This document shows positions 51,488-60,015 of a DNA stretch of 64,000 nt, piece after piece. A program made the position numbers and the translations under genes. Source of the DNA: Pseudomonas sp. CCC3.1. GTDB lineage: Bacteria; Pseudomonadota; Gammaproteobacteria; Pseudomonadales; Pseudomonadaceae. How positions within the stretch are numbered: position 1 is the first letter of the stretch; each line of letters opens with the position of its first letter. The DNA lies in the NCBI RefSeq assembly GCF_034347405.1, contig NZ_CP133778.1, positions 3,410,001-3,474,000 of the forward strand. The letters are read 5' to 3'. The notes under the pieces were generated by a model that worked only from the letters and a program-made list of their open reading frames with translations, ran no database searches and had not been told where the DNA came from.

Positions 51488-52399
51488 ATGTCAGCCACCG
51501 ATCAGTCGGCCCAAACGCCAGGGAGCGAACAGACCAGCCCGCCAGTCAATGCCGAGCGGCTGATGCAGCTTATTACCCAGGAGTACGAGAGCCTGCCGCG
51601 CCAGCTCAAGCGTATTGCCGGTTATATGAGCCAGCAAAGTGACCGGATCATGGTTGACCGAATCAGTGATATTGCTCGCGAGTGTGAGGTGCACCCTTCG
51701 GCCATCGTGCGTTTTTCACAGCGTTTTGGCTTTAGCGGCTTCAGTGAAATGCAAGCGTTGTTTCGTGAGGCGTACACCCACAAGGCAACCCCTGTTCAGA
51801 ACTATCAGCAGCGTGTTCGCAGCATGATTGCCGACAAATCGCAAAAAGCCAGCGGCGGTGTTCTGGCGCGCGAATGCATTAACGCCACGCTGTCAGGCAT
51901 TGAGCGGCTGAATCTGGAGTTCGACGAGCAGGCCTTCGAGAAAGCCGTGGACCTGGTGGTCAACGCCGATAACATCTACGTGGTCGGTGTGCGCCGCTCC
52001 TTCGCAGTGGCCGATTACCTGGTGTACAACCTGCAGCACACCAACAAGCGGATTCACATGGTTTCGGGGCTCGGCGGCAGCTACCGCGAACAGATGCGCA
52101 GCGTACGCGCCAATGACCTGGTCATTGCCATCAGCTTTACCCCGTATGGCAAAGAAACCCAGCACTGCTTGCGCCTCGCCCAGTTACATCAGGCCAAAAC
52201 CCTGATCATCACCGACAGCACTCTGTCGCCGCTGGCCAAAAAAGCCAACACGGTGTTGCTGGTTAATGAAGGCAGTTCGTTTGCGTTCCGCTCATTAAGC
52301 GCAACCCTGTGCCTGTGTCAGGCATTGTTTATAGCCGTGGCCTATCGGCTGGAACTCAAAGTGGACGACATCCACGAGCAAGTCGGCTTTGACGACTAG
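51488..52399 (+). CDS. MurR/RpiR-family regulator with SIS domain
   Basis: A 303-residue regulator. An N-terminal RpiR HTH covers about 25-100 (RISDIARECEVHPSAIVRFS), and a phosphosugar-binding SIS domain at about 135-265 contains NADNIYVVGVRRSFAVADY and AISFTPYGKET. Such proteins repress sugar or inositol catabolic genes. The sequence recalls the regulator of inositol use in Pseudomonas, but no iol genes are in the window. AAGGA lies 7 bases before the ATG. Confidence 0.9.
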   Translation: MSATDQSAQTPGSEQTSPPVNAERLMQLITQEYESLPRQLKRIAGYMSQQSDRIMVDRISDIARECEVHPSAIVRFSQRFGFSGFSEMQALFREAYTHKATPVQNYQQRVRSMIADKSQKASGGVLARECINATLSGIERLNLEFDEQAFEKAVDLVVNADNIYVVGVRRSFAVADYLVYNLQHTNKRIHMVSGLGGSYREQMRSVRANDLVIAISFTPYGKETQHCLRLAQLHQAKTLIITDSTLSPLAKKANTVLLVNEGSSFAFRSLSATLCLCQALFIAVAYRLELKVDDIHEQVGFDD

Positions 52400-52769
52400 C
52401 CCCATTCGTTGTGCCCTCACCTGCTTGCCACAAAAATACTTCACATTATTACGCCGGTGTATAGATCAGTAAGAATTGGCATCGTCAAAAGTGCGCTTCA
52501 AGCCCTATTTATGTGCGACTTAGCCGTGACATGACTCCCGCTGTCTATTCTGAAAAGTCCCACGAATCTCTCCGTAATTCTTATCGTTACTTACGCTCTG
52601 CCTGACAATACTGCGCGGTTTACGCGCTTTACAATTGCTCGCAAAAATCTCAGATCCCAAGCCAAGTAAATAATCGATATGTCACTGCTTGTATCACCAC
52701 GCAGATGATGCTGAACCAGTTGTCTGCATCGCTAGATATTCAATAGGCTTTCTATAGGGGCACGACGTG
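52400..52769. other. Intergenic region after the RpiR gene
   Basis: About 370 bases, noticeably more AT-rich than the genes. It holds the promoter of the next small gene. I see no gene, tRNA or clear terminator in it; a short untranslated RNA cannot be excluded. Confidence 0.4.
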
Positions 52770-53093
52770 ATGAATTATTCCTTGTTTGCTAACAAGCCGG
52801 TACTTGAGCACAGCCTGCCAATCGCAGCTGTGGCAGGTGATTACGACCGTGAAACATGCCTTCCCGAATTGGGCCCGCTGATCAGACTGCGCGATGCCCT
52901 GCTGCTGCTGAAGCTGCCATTGGCCAACAGTGGCGAATTGCGCACCCCCATTGAACGGCGGCTGTTGAGCAATGACGTTTATGAACGCGTGCTGGGCAAA
53001 CTGACTGCGGACATACCGAACACGACTCCGACACGTGCACAGGTTCACTCATCAAAAACTGCACAGCCTTTAAATCAAATTAAATGCAGTTAA
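52770..53093 (+). CDS. Hypothetical protein, 107 residues
   Basis: The product starts MNYSLFANKPVLEHSLPIAA and has a leucine-rich middle (LIRLRDALLLLKLPLAN) and a polar tail. The ATG at 52770 directly follows a GTG at 52767; AGGGG lies about 12 bases upstream. I do not recognise a family, and the codon pattern is only moderately convincing. Confidence 0.5.
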   Translation: MNYSLFANKPVLEHSLPIAAVAGDYDRETCLPELGPLIRLRDALLLLKLPLANSGELRTPIERRLLSNDVYERVLGKLTADIPNTTPTRAQVHSSKTAQPLNQIKCS

Positions 53094-53173
53094 CCATCAT
53101 TATTATGAATTTGCGGACTGTATTGGAGCTGGGCACACTGCACACGTTCCTCCCCCAATGAAGGAACACTTTC

Positions 53174-53210
53174 AAGGGCTTGCCGGGAAACCCGCACAGC
53201 CCTTTTTTTA
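53174..53210 (+). terminator. Strong rho-independent terminator ahead of the HPP gene
   Basis: AGGGCT (53175-53180) pairs with AGCCCT (53198-53203), with inner CGGG/CCCG around AAA, followed by seven Ts to 53209. It ends transcription from the 107-residue gene, or acts as an attenuator for the HPP gene that starts only 34 bases later. Confidence 0.8.
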
Positions 53211-53243
53211 TCTCTTCGTTGTCCAAAACCGGATTCTCCCACC

Positions 53244-53960
53244 ATGCAAAACCGCTGGATCAGCCGCTTGTTGCCTGCGGCCACGAACACCCGTCCCACA
53301 GAATGGAGTCGCGCTGCGATTGGCGTATCACTGGGCACACTGCTGTGCGTCTGGGTGTGCAGTGTGTTCTTTGGCCTGCCCGTAGCCATGCATTTGATTG
53401 GCCCTTTGGGGGCATCCGCCATTTTGCTGTTTGCCGTGTCATCGGGAGCGCTGGCGCAACCCTGGTCGATTGTCGGCGGCTATCTGTGCGCAACCGTTGT
53501 GTCATTGGGCGTGGTGCACTTTTTTGGCCGCAACCTGGACAGCGCGTGCCTGGCCGTAGGCTTGGCACTGGTGATCATGTGCCTGCTGCGCTGTCTGCAT
53601 CCGCCAGCCGGTGCGCTGGCCTTGCTGGTGGTACTGGCTGATCCGGACAGCGCGCGCCTGGGCTGGGGCATGCTCGCCCCGGTAATGCTCAGCGCCGTGT
53701 GCATGGTGCTGAGCGCCTTGGCCTACAACAACCTGACGCGGGTGCGTTACCCGAAAAAAATCGCCGAGCCGATCCCGGCCATAGTGGAACCGCACGTTAC
53801 GGGCGACCCTGGAATTACTGCCGAAGACCTGCAAAAAGCCCTTGAGCAAATGGACGCATTTATCGACGTCACCCCCGAAGACCTCGAAGCCCTGGTGCGT
53901 GCCAGCGAGCACAACGCACGTCGACGCAGCGTCGGTGAAGTGTTCGACCAAGCCCGTTAA
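53244..53960 (+). CDS. HPP family integral membrane protein
   Basis: The 238-residue protein has about four to five membrane helices in residues 20-165 and the HPP signature in RCLHPPAGALALLVVL near 118, then a cytoplasmic tail of about 70 residues ending SVGEVFDQAR. Some HPP proteins have been reported to carry nitrite in plants and cyanobacteria; the role in Pseudomonas is unknown. Tail residues EDLQKALEQMDAFIDVTPED repeat an acidic helix pattern. No clear ribosome site is seen before the ATG, and a terminator hairpin lies just upstream. Confidence 0.85.
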   Translation: MQNRWISRLLPAATNTRPTEWSRAAIGVSLGTLLCVWVCSVFFGLPVAMHLIGPLGASAILLFAVSSGALAQPWSIVGGYLCATVVSLGVVHFFGRNLDSACLAVGLALVIMCLLRCLHPPAGALALLVVLADPDSARLGWGMLAPVMLSAVCMVLSALAYNNLTRVRYPKKIAEPIPAIVEPHVTGDPGITAEDLQKALEQMDAFIDVTPEDLEALVRASEHNARRRSVGEVFDQAR

Positions 53961-54122
53961 CGCCGCCATCACAACGCCGCACGGAAGATCCTGCTAGGGT
54001 TATTTCTGCAGGGTCCGGGCGGCCGCTGCTGCACTGCACTTGATCGTCCGGGCTCACAGGGTACTTGGCTTGCGTGGGCAAGTGCCCTGAGTCCAGTCAA
54101 CAGACCGTGATCAAGGCTCGCA

Positions 54123-55214
54123 ATGCTCAAAACCATTGAAACTGAAATTTCAAAACATGCCGCCCCCCCTGCGCTGCAAGCCGAATTTGCTCAACATGAT
54201 TTTGAAAAACTGCGCAATTTTTGCCGTTTGACCTACGCGGCCAGCATCTTCATCTGGTTGTTATTTGACTTAATCATCAGCACCAAGGGAGGCCAAGGCT
54301 TCACCGGTCTGTCCATGCTGTTTATGGGCACGATGGTGACGATCACCCTCATCCTGGGGTTTATCCGCAATTATCGGCACTTCGACGTGCTGAACGTTAT
54401 TTTCGTCGCCGTGATTACCCTGGGCATCCGCCTGATCATCATGGGCTTGCCTCAGGACTCGCAACCGGTCTGGCTGGTACTGGCTACCGCCAGCATCCTC
54501 TACAGTGCTTCGATCTTGCCATTGAGCCGCTGGGCATTTCTCACCAGTGCAGTCATTGCGGGACTCATGCTTAACCCCTTTGGGTTGACCTTTGTTTCGG
54601 TCATGGACCTGCGGGGCACCATGATCCTGTGCTATTACGCCTTTCTCAGCAGTTTAACGATTTACAGCTTTTTCAAACTGCGCCGGGTCAAGCTGTACAA
54701 CTACACCATGTCCAAATTACTGGTGAACCAGGCGTACATCGACGCGTTGACCGAGATTCCCAACCGGCGGTCGTTCATGACCCGGGCGGGTAGCGTATTG
54801 CGCGCTCAGCCTCGGGAACACGACCATTACCTGGCAATGATCGACATCGACAACTTCAAGAAAATCAACGATCGGTTTGGACATGACATTGGCGATGAAG
54901 TGCTCAAGCGCACGGCGTCCAGCATCAAGGCGGTGATGACTGACCATGAGTACGCGCGCCTGGGCGGCGAGGAGTTTGCGGTGTACGTGTCGGGGGTACG
55001 GCGTGCCGACGTAGACGCATTGATGGACACGCTCTGTCGTCGAGTGCGTGAAGACCCGCATGAGCACCCGGTGACCATCAGCATCGGTCTGGCGCGGGTT
55101 GAAGGCCATGACACGCTGAACCAGGCGCTGGCCAATGCAGACAAGGCGCTATATGTGTCCAAGAACAGTGGCAAAGACAGGTTTACGTTTTATGCGCAGG
55201 ATATGGGTGCTTGA
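54123..55214 (+). CDS. Membrane diguanylate cyclase (GGEEF)
   Basis: A 363-residue protein. About six membrane helices lie in residues 35-190, followed by a GGDEF domain with DALTEIPNRRSFM near 203, IDIDNFKKINDRFGHDIGDE near 240 and an intact GGEEF at 281-285. It should synthesise c-di-GMP. The RxxD inhibitory site five residues before GGEEF is absent (MTDH there), so product inhibition may be weak. No sensor domain other than the membrane part is seen. It lies alone between the HPP gene and the efflux operon. Confidence 0.92.
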   Translation: MLKTIETEISKHAAPPALQAEFAQHDFEKLRNFCRLTYAASIFIWLLFDLIISTKGGQGFTGLSMLFMGTMVTITLILGFIRNYRHFDVLNVIFVAVITLGIRLIIMGLPQDSQPVWLVLATASILYSASILPLSRWAFLTSAVIAGLMLNPFGLTFVSVMDLRGTMILCYYAFLSSLTIYSFFKLRRVKLYNYTMSKLLVNQAYIDALTEIPNRRSFMTRAGSVLRAQPREHDHYLAMIDIDNFKKINDRFGHDIGDEVLKRTASSIKAVMTDHEYARLGGEEFAVYVSGVRRADVDALMDTLCRRVREDPHEHPVTISIGLARVEGHDTLNQALANADKALYVSKNSGKDRFTFYAQDMGA

Positions 55215-55236
55215 GGAGCGCAGCTGCGATCTGCCT

Positions 55237-55402
55237 GTGTAGCCGCTGAGGAGCGAAGCGAGGCTGCGATCGAGGACGCAGTCCTCGCAAATCCTGACAT
55301 GTCGATGCGCCTGATCCACCGAGTCGTCTGGTTTAGCGGCTGCTTCGTCGCAGTGGCGCACCATTCCGATCGCAGCCTCGCTGCGCTCCTCAGCGACTAC
55401 AG
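55237..55402. repeat. Imperfect palindromic repeat between convergent genes
   Basis: TGTAGCCGCTGAGGAGCGAA with GCGAGGCTGCGATCG pairs with CGATCGCAGCCTCGC followed by TGCGCTCCTCAGCGACTACA about 110 bases later. It is a fourth REP sequence type in this window. A related partial unit lies just before it at 55213-55230. Confidence 0.75.
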
Positions 55403-55420
55403 GGCTTTATTGATCTGAAA

Positions 55421-56911
55421 TCAACGCTCACTCAAGTCGGTATTCCCATCCCATCCCCCGCCCAACGCGGCAATCAGCTGCACGCTGGCGATCAATCGGC
55501 TTTGCAGCAGGTTCAGTACGCTGCGCTCAGTACTCAATGCTGTGGTTTGCACGCTCACCACGTCCAGATAGGCAATCAATCCAGCCTTGTACTGGTTAGT
55601 GGTCAGGCGCAATGACTCACGCGCCGATTCCAGCGCCTGTTCTTGCACCACGGTTTCATCCCCGAGCACTTTCAACTGCACCTTGTAGTTTTCCACTTCG
55701 CGGAATCCATCCAGCACGGTCTGGCGATATTTGGCCACGGTCTGGTCATACACCGCTTCGTTTCGATCAACTTCGGCCGAACGCTGGCCCCCATCGAACA
55801 AGGGTAAGGAGATTTTCGGCCCCACCGACCAGAATCGGTTCGGCACGCTGATCCAGTCCTGGTACTGGCTGCTGCTGTATCCGCCCGACAGGCTCAGGCT
55901 AAAGTCCGGGTAGTACGCCGCCTTGGCCACGCCGATGTTGGCGTTGGCGGCCATGATAGAGCGCTCCGCCGAGGCGATGTCCGGGCGACGTTCCAGCAGT
56001 TGTGATGGCACGCTGACCGGAATTTCAGGCAGTTTGGGAATGTCTTTAATTTCTGCCAGTTTGAAGCCCGAAGGCACCTGCCCCGTCAGTACGGCGATGG
56101 CGTTTTCGAATTGTGCCCGCTGCCAGATCAGGTCGATCAGGCTGGCCTGGGTATTACGCAATTGGGTTTGCGCTTGCGCCACGGCGTCTTTGCCGGAGAT
56201 ACCCGCACGGTACTGGTTTTCGCTCATTTTCAACGAGCGCTGATACGCCTCGACGGTCGCTTCCAGCAAGCGTTTTTGTTCATCGATCACCCGCAGTTGC
56301 AGGTAGTTCTGCACCAGTTCCGATTGCTGGCTCAGGCGCATCGCGGCAAGGTCGGCAAAGCTGGCTTCGGCGCTGGCTTCGTTGGCTTCAAGTCCACGAC
56401 GCAATTTACCCCAGATATCGGCCTCCCAACTCACCCCGACCTGCGCGTTCAGGGTGTCGCGGATCCCGCTGCTGGAGCTGGTCAGGCTGGAGCTGGAGCT
56501 GCCCGTGCCCTGGCTGGAGCGGGTTTTGCCAACGCTCAAGTCTGCGCTCGGCAAGAACGCTGCCCGTGCATTGCGCACCAATGCCTGCGCCTGACGAAAC
56601 TGGGCTTCTGATTGCGCAACGCTCTGGTTGTTGCTGTTGAGTTGTGCCACCAGCGCATTGAGCTGCTGATCGCCGTACAACTCCCACCAGGCACCACGCG
56701 CCAGCGCATCACTCGGGTTGGCCTGGGTCCAGCCCTGCACTTCTTGGAATGGCTGCGGCGCTGTCAGCGCAGGGCGCTGATAGTCCGGCCCCACCGCACA
56801 GGCGCTGAGCAACATCCCGCTCAGCACCAGGCCCAGCAGGCGCGAGCCGCGGGCAAGCGCCCAACGTTGGGACGACAGTGCCGGGGCAAGGTTAAGCAAA
56901 CGAGAAGTCAT
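55421..56911 (-). CDS. opmB: RND efflux outer-membrane factor, OpmB-like
   Basis: A 496-residue NodT/OprM-family lipoprotein. The signal peptide ends in a lipobox at LLSACAVGPDYQRP, with the lipidated Cys at residue 38. Two outer-membrane-efflux repeats follow, each ending near the paired helices (QSELVQNYLQLRVIDEQKRL near 205, RESLRLTTNQYKAGLIAYLDV near 430). It forms the trimeric exit duct of the pump encoded upstream. The ATG overlaps the muxC stop by 4 bases, and the order muxA-muxB-muxC-opmB supports the name. Confidence 0.9.
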   Translation of the reverse strand: MTSRLLNLAPALSSQRWALARGSRLLGLVLSGMLLSACAVGPDYQRPALTAPQPFQEVQGWTQANPSDALARGAWWELYGDQQLNALVAQLNSNNQSVAQSEAQFRQAQALVRNARAAFLPSADLSVGKTRSSQGTGSSSSSLTSSSSGIRDTLNAQVGVSWEADIWGKLRRGLEANEASAEASFADLAAMRLSQQSELVQNYLQLRVIDEQKRLLEATVEAYQRSLKMSENQYRAGISGKDAVAQAQTQLRNTQASLIDLIWQRAQFENAIAVLTGQVPSGFKLAEIKDIPKLPEIPVSVPSQLLERRPDIASAERSIMAANANIGVAKAAYYPDFSLSLSGGYSSSQYQDWISVPNRFWSVGPKISLPLFDGGQRSAEVDRNEAVYDQTVAKYRQTVLDGFREVENYKVQLKVLGDETVVQEQALESARESLRLTTNQYKAGLIAYLDVVSVQTTALSTERSVLNLLQSRLIASVQLIAALGGGWDGNTDLSER

Positions 56912-59900
56912 AGCGGAGTTTCCAGAGCAGCATCAGTACGCACGCCACGCCATTTGTTGAAACGATGGCGTGCACGGTCGAGATAGAGGTAGACCACCGG
57001 GGTGGTGTAAAGGGTCAGGATCTGGCTGAAAATCAACCCACCAATGATGGTCAGGCCCAGCGGCTGACGCATTTCGGCACCTTCGGCATGGCTCAACATC
57101 AACGGCAAGGCCCCCAGAATGGCCGCCAGGGTGGTCATCAGAATCGGCCGCAGACGCTGCAAGCACGCACTGCGAATCGAATCCTGCGGGCTCATTCCCG
57201 AATGCCGCTCCAGCTGCAGCGCAAGGTCGATCATCAAAATCGCGTTTTTCTTCACCACGCCGATCAGCAGGAACAGCCCCAGCAAGGAGATCAGGCTGAA
57301 CTCGCCCCCCGTGAGGTAGATGCTCAACAGCGCGCCAACCCCCGCCGATGGCAAGGTCGACAGGATCGTCAGCGGGTGGATGTAACTCTCGTAGAGAATG
57401 CCCAGCACCAGATACACCGCGACCAACGCACCGAGGATCATGAACGGCTGGCTTTTCTGGGTGGCGGCAAACGCGTCGCCCGTACCGGCCATTTTCGCGA
57501 TGACGTCTTCGGGCAGGCCGAGCTTGGCAATGGCCCGTTCAATGGCAGCGGTGCCCTGCTCCAGCGACACGCCAGGGGCCATGTCAAAGGAGATACTCTG
57601 GGACGCAAACTGGCCTTCATGCTCGACGCGGTCGTCCTGCAAGCTGTTCTCGTAGTGAGCGATGGCGGATAACGGAATCCGTTGCCCGTCGGCCCCAATG
57701 ACGTACACCTGATTCAGGGTCTCGGGGTCCTGGGCGTATTTGGGGTTGACCTCCATGACCACCTGATACTGGTTCAGGCTGTCGTAGATGGTCGAGATCT
57801 GCCGCTGGCTGTAGGCGTTGTTCAGCACGGCCGTGACCATGTCCATATCGACCCCGAGGCGTTTGGCCTGATCACGGTCAACCACCAGTGTCACTTGCTG
57901 CGCGCCCCGCCCTTCACGGGCATCGATCGCCGTCAGTTCGGGCAGCGCCTTAAAGGCCGCCACGACTTTCGGATACCAGGTGCGCAGTTCGCCCAGATCA
58001 CCACTTTGCAGGATGTAGGAATACTGCGAGCTGGTTTGCTCACGGCCGCCGCCAAACTGCAAATCCTGGTCAGCCATCAGCATCAGGCGCCCACCGGGCA
58101 CTTTGGGCATGCTGTCACGCAAGCGCTCAATGACTTTTTGTGCCGACAGCTTGCGCTCGGAGATCGGTTTGAGGCGCACGATCATCACTGCGTTGTTGGT
58201 ACCGCCGTTACCGCCGATAAAACCCGCCACGCTGTCCACCGCCGGGTCGGCCAGTATCGCCTTGCGGAAGATCTCCATCTTGGGCTGCATCACGCTGAAC
58301 GACAGGCCGTCATCGCCGCGCACAAAGCCAATCAGTTGCCCGGTGTCTTGTTGCGGCATAAAGGTTTTCGGCACCACCACGTACAACGCCACGTTAACGC
58401 CGATGGTCACCAGCAGGCTGAGCAGGGTCAGGCGCTTGTGGCGCAAGACCCAGTCCAGGCTGCGCGCATAGCCGTGAACCATGCGCTCGTTAAGCCGCAT
58501 GCTCCAGCGCTGCATGGCGTTTTCAGTACCCGGCACATGAGGTTTGAGCCAGCGTGCGCAGAGCATCGGGGTCAGGGTCAGCGACACCACCAGCGACACC
58601 ACAATCGAGGCCGCCAGGGTGATCGAGAATTCGCGAAACAGGCTTTCGATAATCCCGCCCATAAACAGGATCGACAAAAACACCGCCACCAGCGAGACGT
58701 TCATCGAGAGCAAGGTAAAACCGACTTCCTTGGCCCCCAGATACGCCGCTTTCATCGGCGCAATCCCGGCGTCGATATGACGCGAGATGTTTTCCAGCAC
58801 CACGATGGCGTCGTCCACCACCAGCCCGGTGGCCAGAATCAGCGCCATCAACGACAGGTTATTCAGCGAGAAACCGTACAGGTACATGATGGCAAAGGTG
58901 CCCACCAGCGACACCGGCACCGCCAGGGTCGGGATCAGCGAGGCACGCAAGTTACCGAGAAACAGGAACACCACCAAAATCACCAGCGCCACAGCAATCA
59001 GCAAGGTCATTTCGGCTTCGTGCAAGGTGGCCTTGATCACCGGCGAGCGGTCCATGGCCAGGTTCAGTTTGACACTGGCTGGTAGCACCGCTTGCAACGC
59101 GGGCAACTGGGCCTTGATCGCGTTCACGGTCTGGATGATGTTGGCCCCGGCCTGGCGGTTGACCACCAGCAAAACTGCCGCGTCGTTGTTGAAGAAACCG
59201 CTGTTGTAACGGTCCTCAACGCTGTCCTGGACCTTGGCCACATGGCTCAGGCGCAGGGCCGCTCCATCCTGATAACGAATGATCAGCGACTCGTAGTCCT
59301 TGGCCTTTTCCAGTTGGTCGTTGGCTTGAATCTGCCAATTGCGATCACCGTCCGACACCGCGCCCTTGGGGCGGCGCACGTTGGCGTTGGCAACGGTGTT
59401 GCGGACATCGTCCAGCGCCACGCCGTACTGGTTGAGCAGTTGCGGCTCCAGTTCGATACGCACCGCGGGCAACGAACTGCCACCAATTTGCACTTCGCCC
59501 ACTCCCGGTACCTGCGACAGGCTTTGCGAGAGGATGGTCGAGGCCAGGTCATACAGCTCGCCCTTGGCCAGTACGTCGGAGGTCAGTGACAGCACCATGA
59601 TCGGCGCTTGCGACGGGTTGACCTTTTTATAGGTCGGCATACTGCGCATGCCACTGGGCAGCAAGTTGCGCGACGCGTTGATCGCGGCCTGCACTTCGCG
59701 CGCCGCGCCGTTGATGTCGCGGTCCTGATCGAATTGCAGAATCACCCGCGTCGAGCCTTGGCTTGAGCGGCTGCTCATGGTGTTGACCCCGGCAATCGCG
59801 CCGAAAGAGCGCTCCAGCGGCGTGGCCACGGTAGACGCCATGACCTCGGGGCTGGCCCCCGGCAAACTGGCCGACACCACAATGACCGGGAAGTCCATTT

Positions 59901-60015
59901 GCGGCAGCGGCGACACTGGCAACAAACCAAAGCTCACCCCGCCCAGCAACATGATTGCCAGGCTCAGGAGCATGGTCGCGACCGGGCGTTTAATGAACGG
60001 GCCGGACAGGTTCAT
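56908..60015 (-). CDS. muxC: RND efflux pump inner-membrane subunit, MuxC-like
   Basis: A 1035-residue RND transporter with 12 helices and two large periplasmic loops. Proton-relay aspartates lie in LATGLVVDDAIVVLEN near residue 405, and LLIGVVKKNAILMIDLALQL is near 925. It begins MNLSGPFIKRPVATMLLSLA and resembles MdtC. With the MuxB-like protein it should make the unusual hetero-trimeric pump known for MuxBC/MdtBC, exporting antibiotics such as novobiocin and some beta-lactams. Its start overlaps the muxB stop by 4 bases. Confidence 0.92.
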   Translation of the reverse strand: MNLSGPFIKRPVATMLLSLAIMLLGGVSFGLLPVSPLPQMDFPVIVVSASLPGASPEVMASTVATPLERSFGAIAGVNTMSSRSSQGSTRVILQFDQDRDINGAAREVQAAINASRNLLPSGMRSMPTYKKVNPSQAPIMVLSLTSDVLAKGELYDLASTILSQSLSQVPGVGEVQIGGSSLPAVRIELEPQLLNQYGVALDDVRNTVANANVRRPKGAVSDGDRNWQIQANDQLEKAKDYESLIIRYQDGAALRLSHVAKVQDSVEDRYNSGFFNNDAAVLLVVNRQAGANIIQTVNAIKAQLPALQAVLPASVKLNLAMDRSPVIKATLHEAEMTLLIAVALVILVVFLFLGNLRASLIPTLAVPVSLVGTFAIMYLYGFSLNNLSLMALILATGLVVDDAIVVLENISRHIDAGIAPMKAAYLGAKEVGFTLLSMNVSLVAVFLSILFMGGIIESLFREFSITLAASIVVSLVVSLTLTPMLCARWLKPHVPGTENAMQRWSMRLNERMVHGYARSLDWVLRHKRLTLLSLLVTIGVNVALYVVVPKTFMPQQDTGQLIGFVRGDDGLSFSVMQPKMEIFRKAILADPAVDSVAGFIGGNGGTNNAVMIVRLKPISERKLSAQKVIERLRDSMPKVPGGRLMLMADQDLQFGGGREQTSSQYSYILQSGDLGELRTWYPKVVAAFKALPELTAIDAREGRGAQQVTLVVDRDQAKRLGVDMDMVTAVLNNAYSQRQISTIYDSLNQYQVVMEVNPKYAQDPETLNQVYVIGADGQRIPLSAIAHYENSLQDDRVEHEGQFASQSISFDMAPGVSLEQGTAAIERAIAKLGLPEDVIAKMAGTGDAFAATQKSQPFMILGALVAVYLVLGILYESYIHPLTILSTLPSAGVGALLSIYLTGGEFSLISLLGLFLLIGVVKKNAILMIDLALQLERHSGMSPQDSIRSACLQRLRPILMTTLAAILGALPLMLSHAEGAEMRQPLGLTIIGGLIFSQILTLYTTPVVYLYLDRARHRFNKWRGVRTDAALETPL

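Noticed and set aside
55213..55402. Possible RNA gene because of strong pairing
   Set aside because: Sequence and position (between two convergent gene ends) fit a REP-type repeat; no tRNA or known RNA features are seen.
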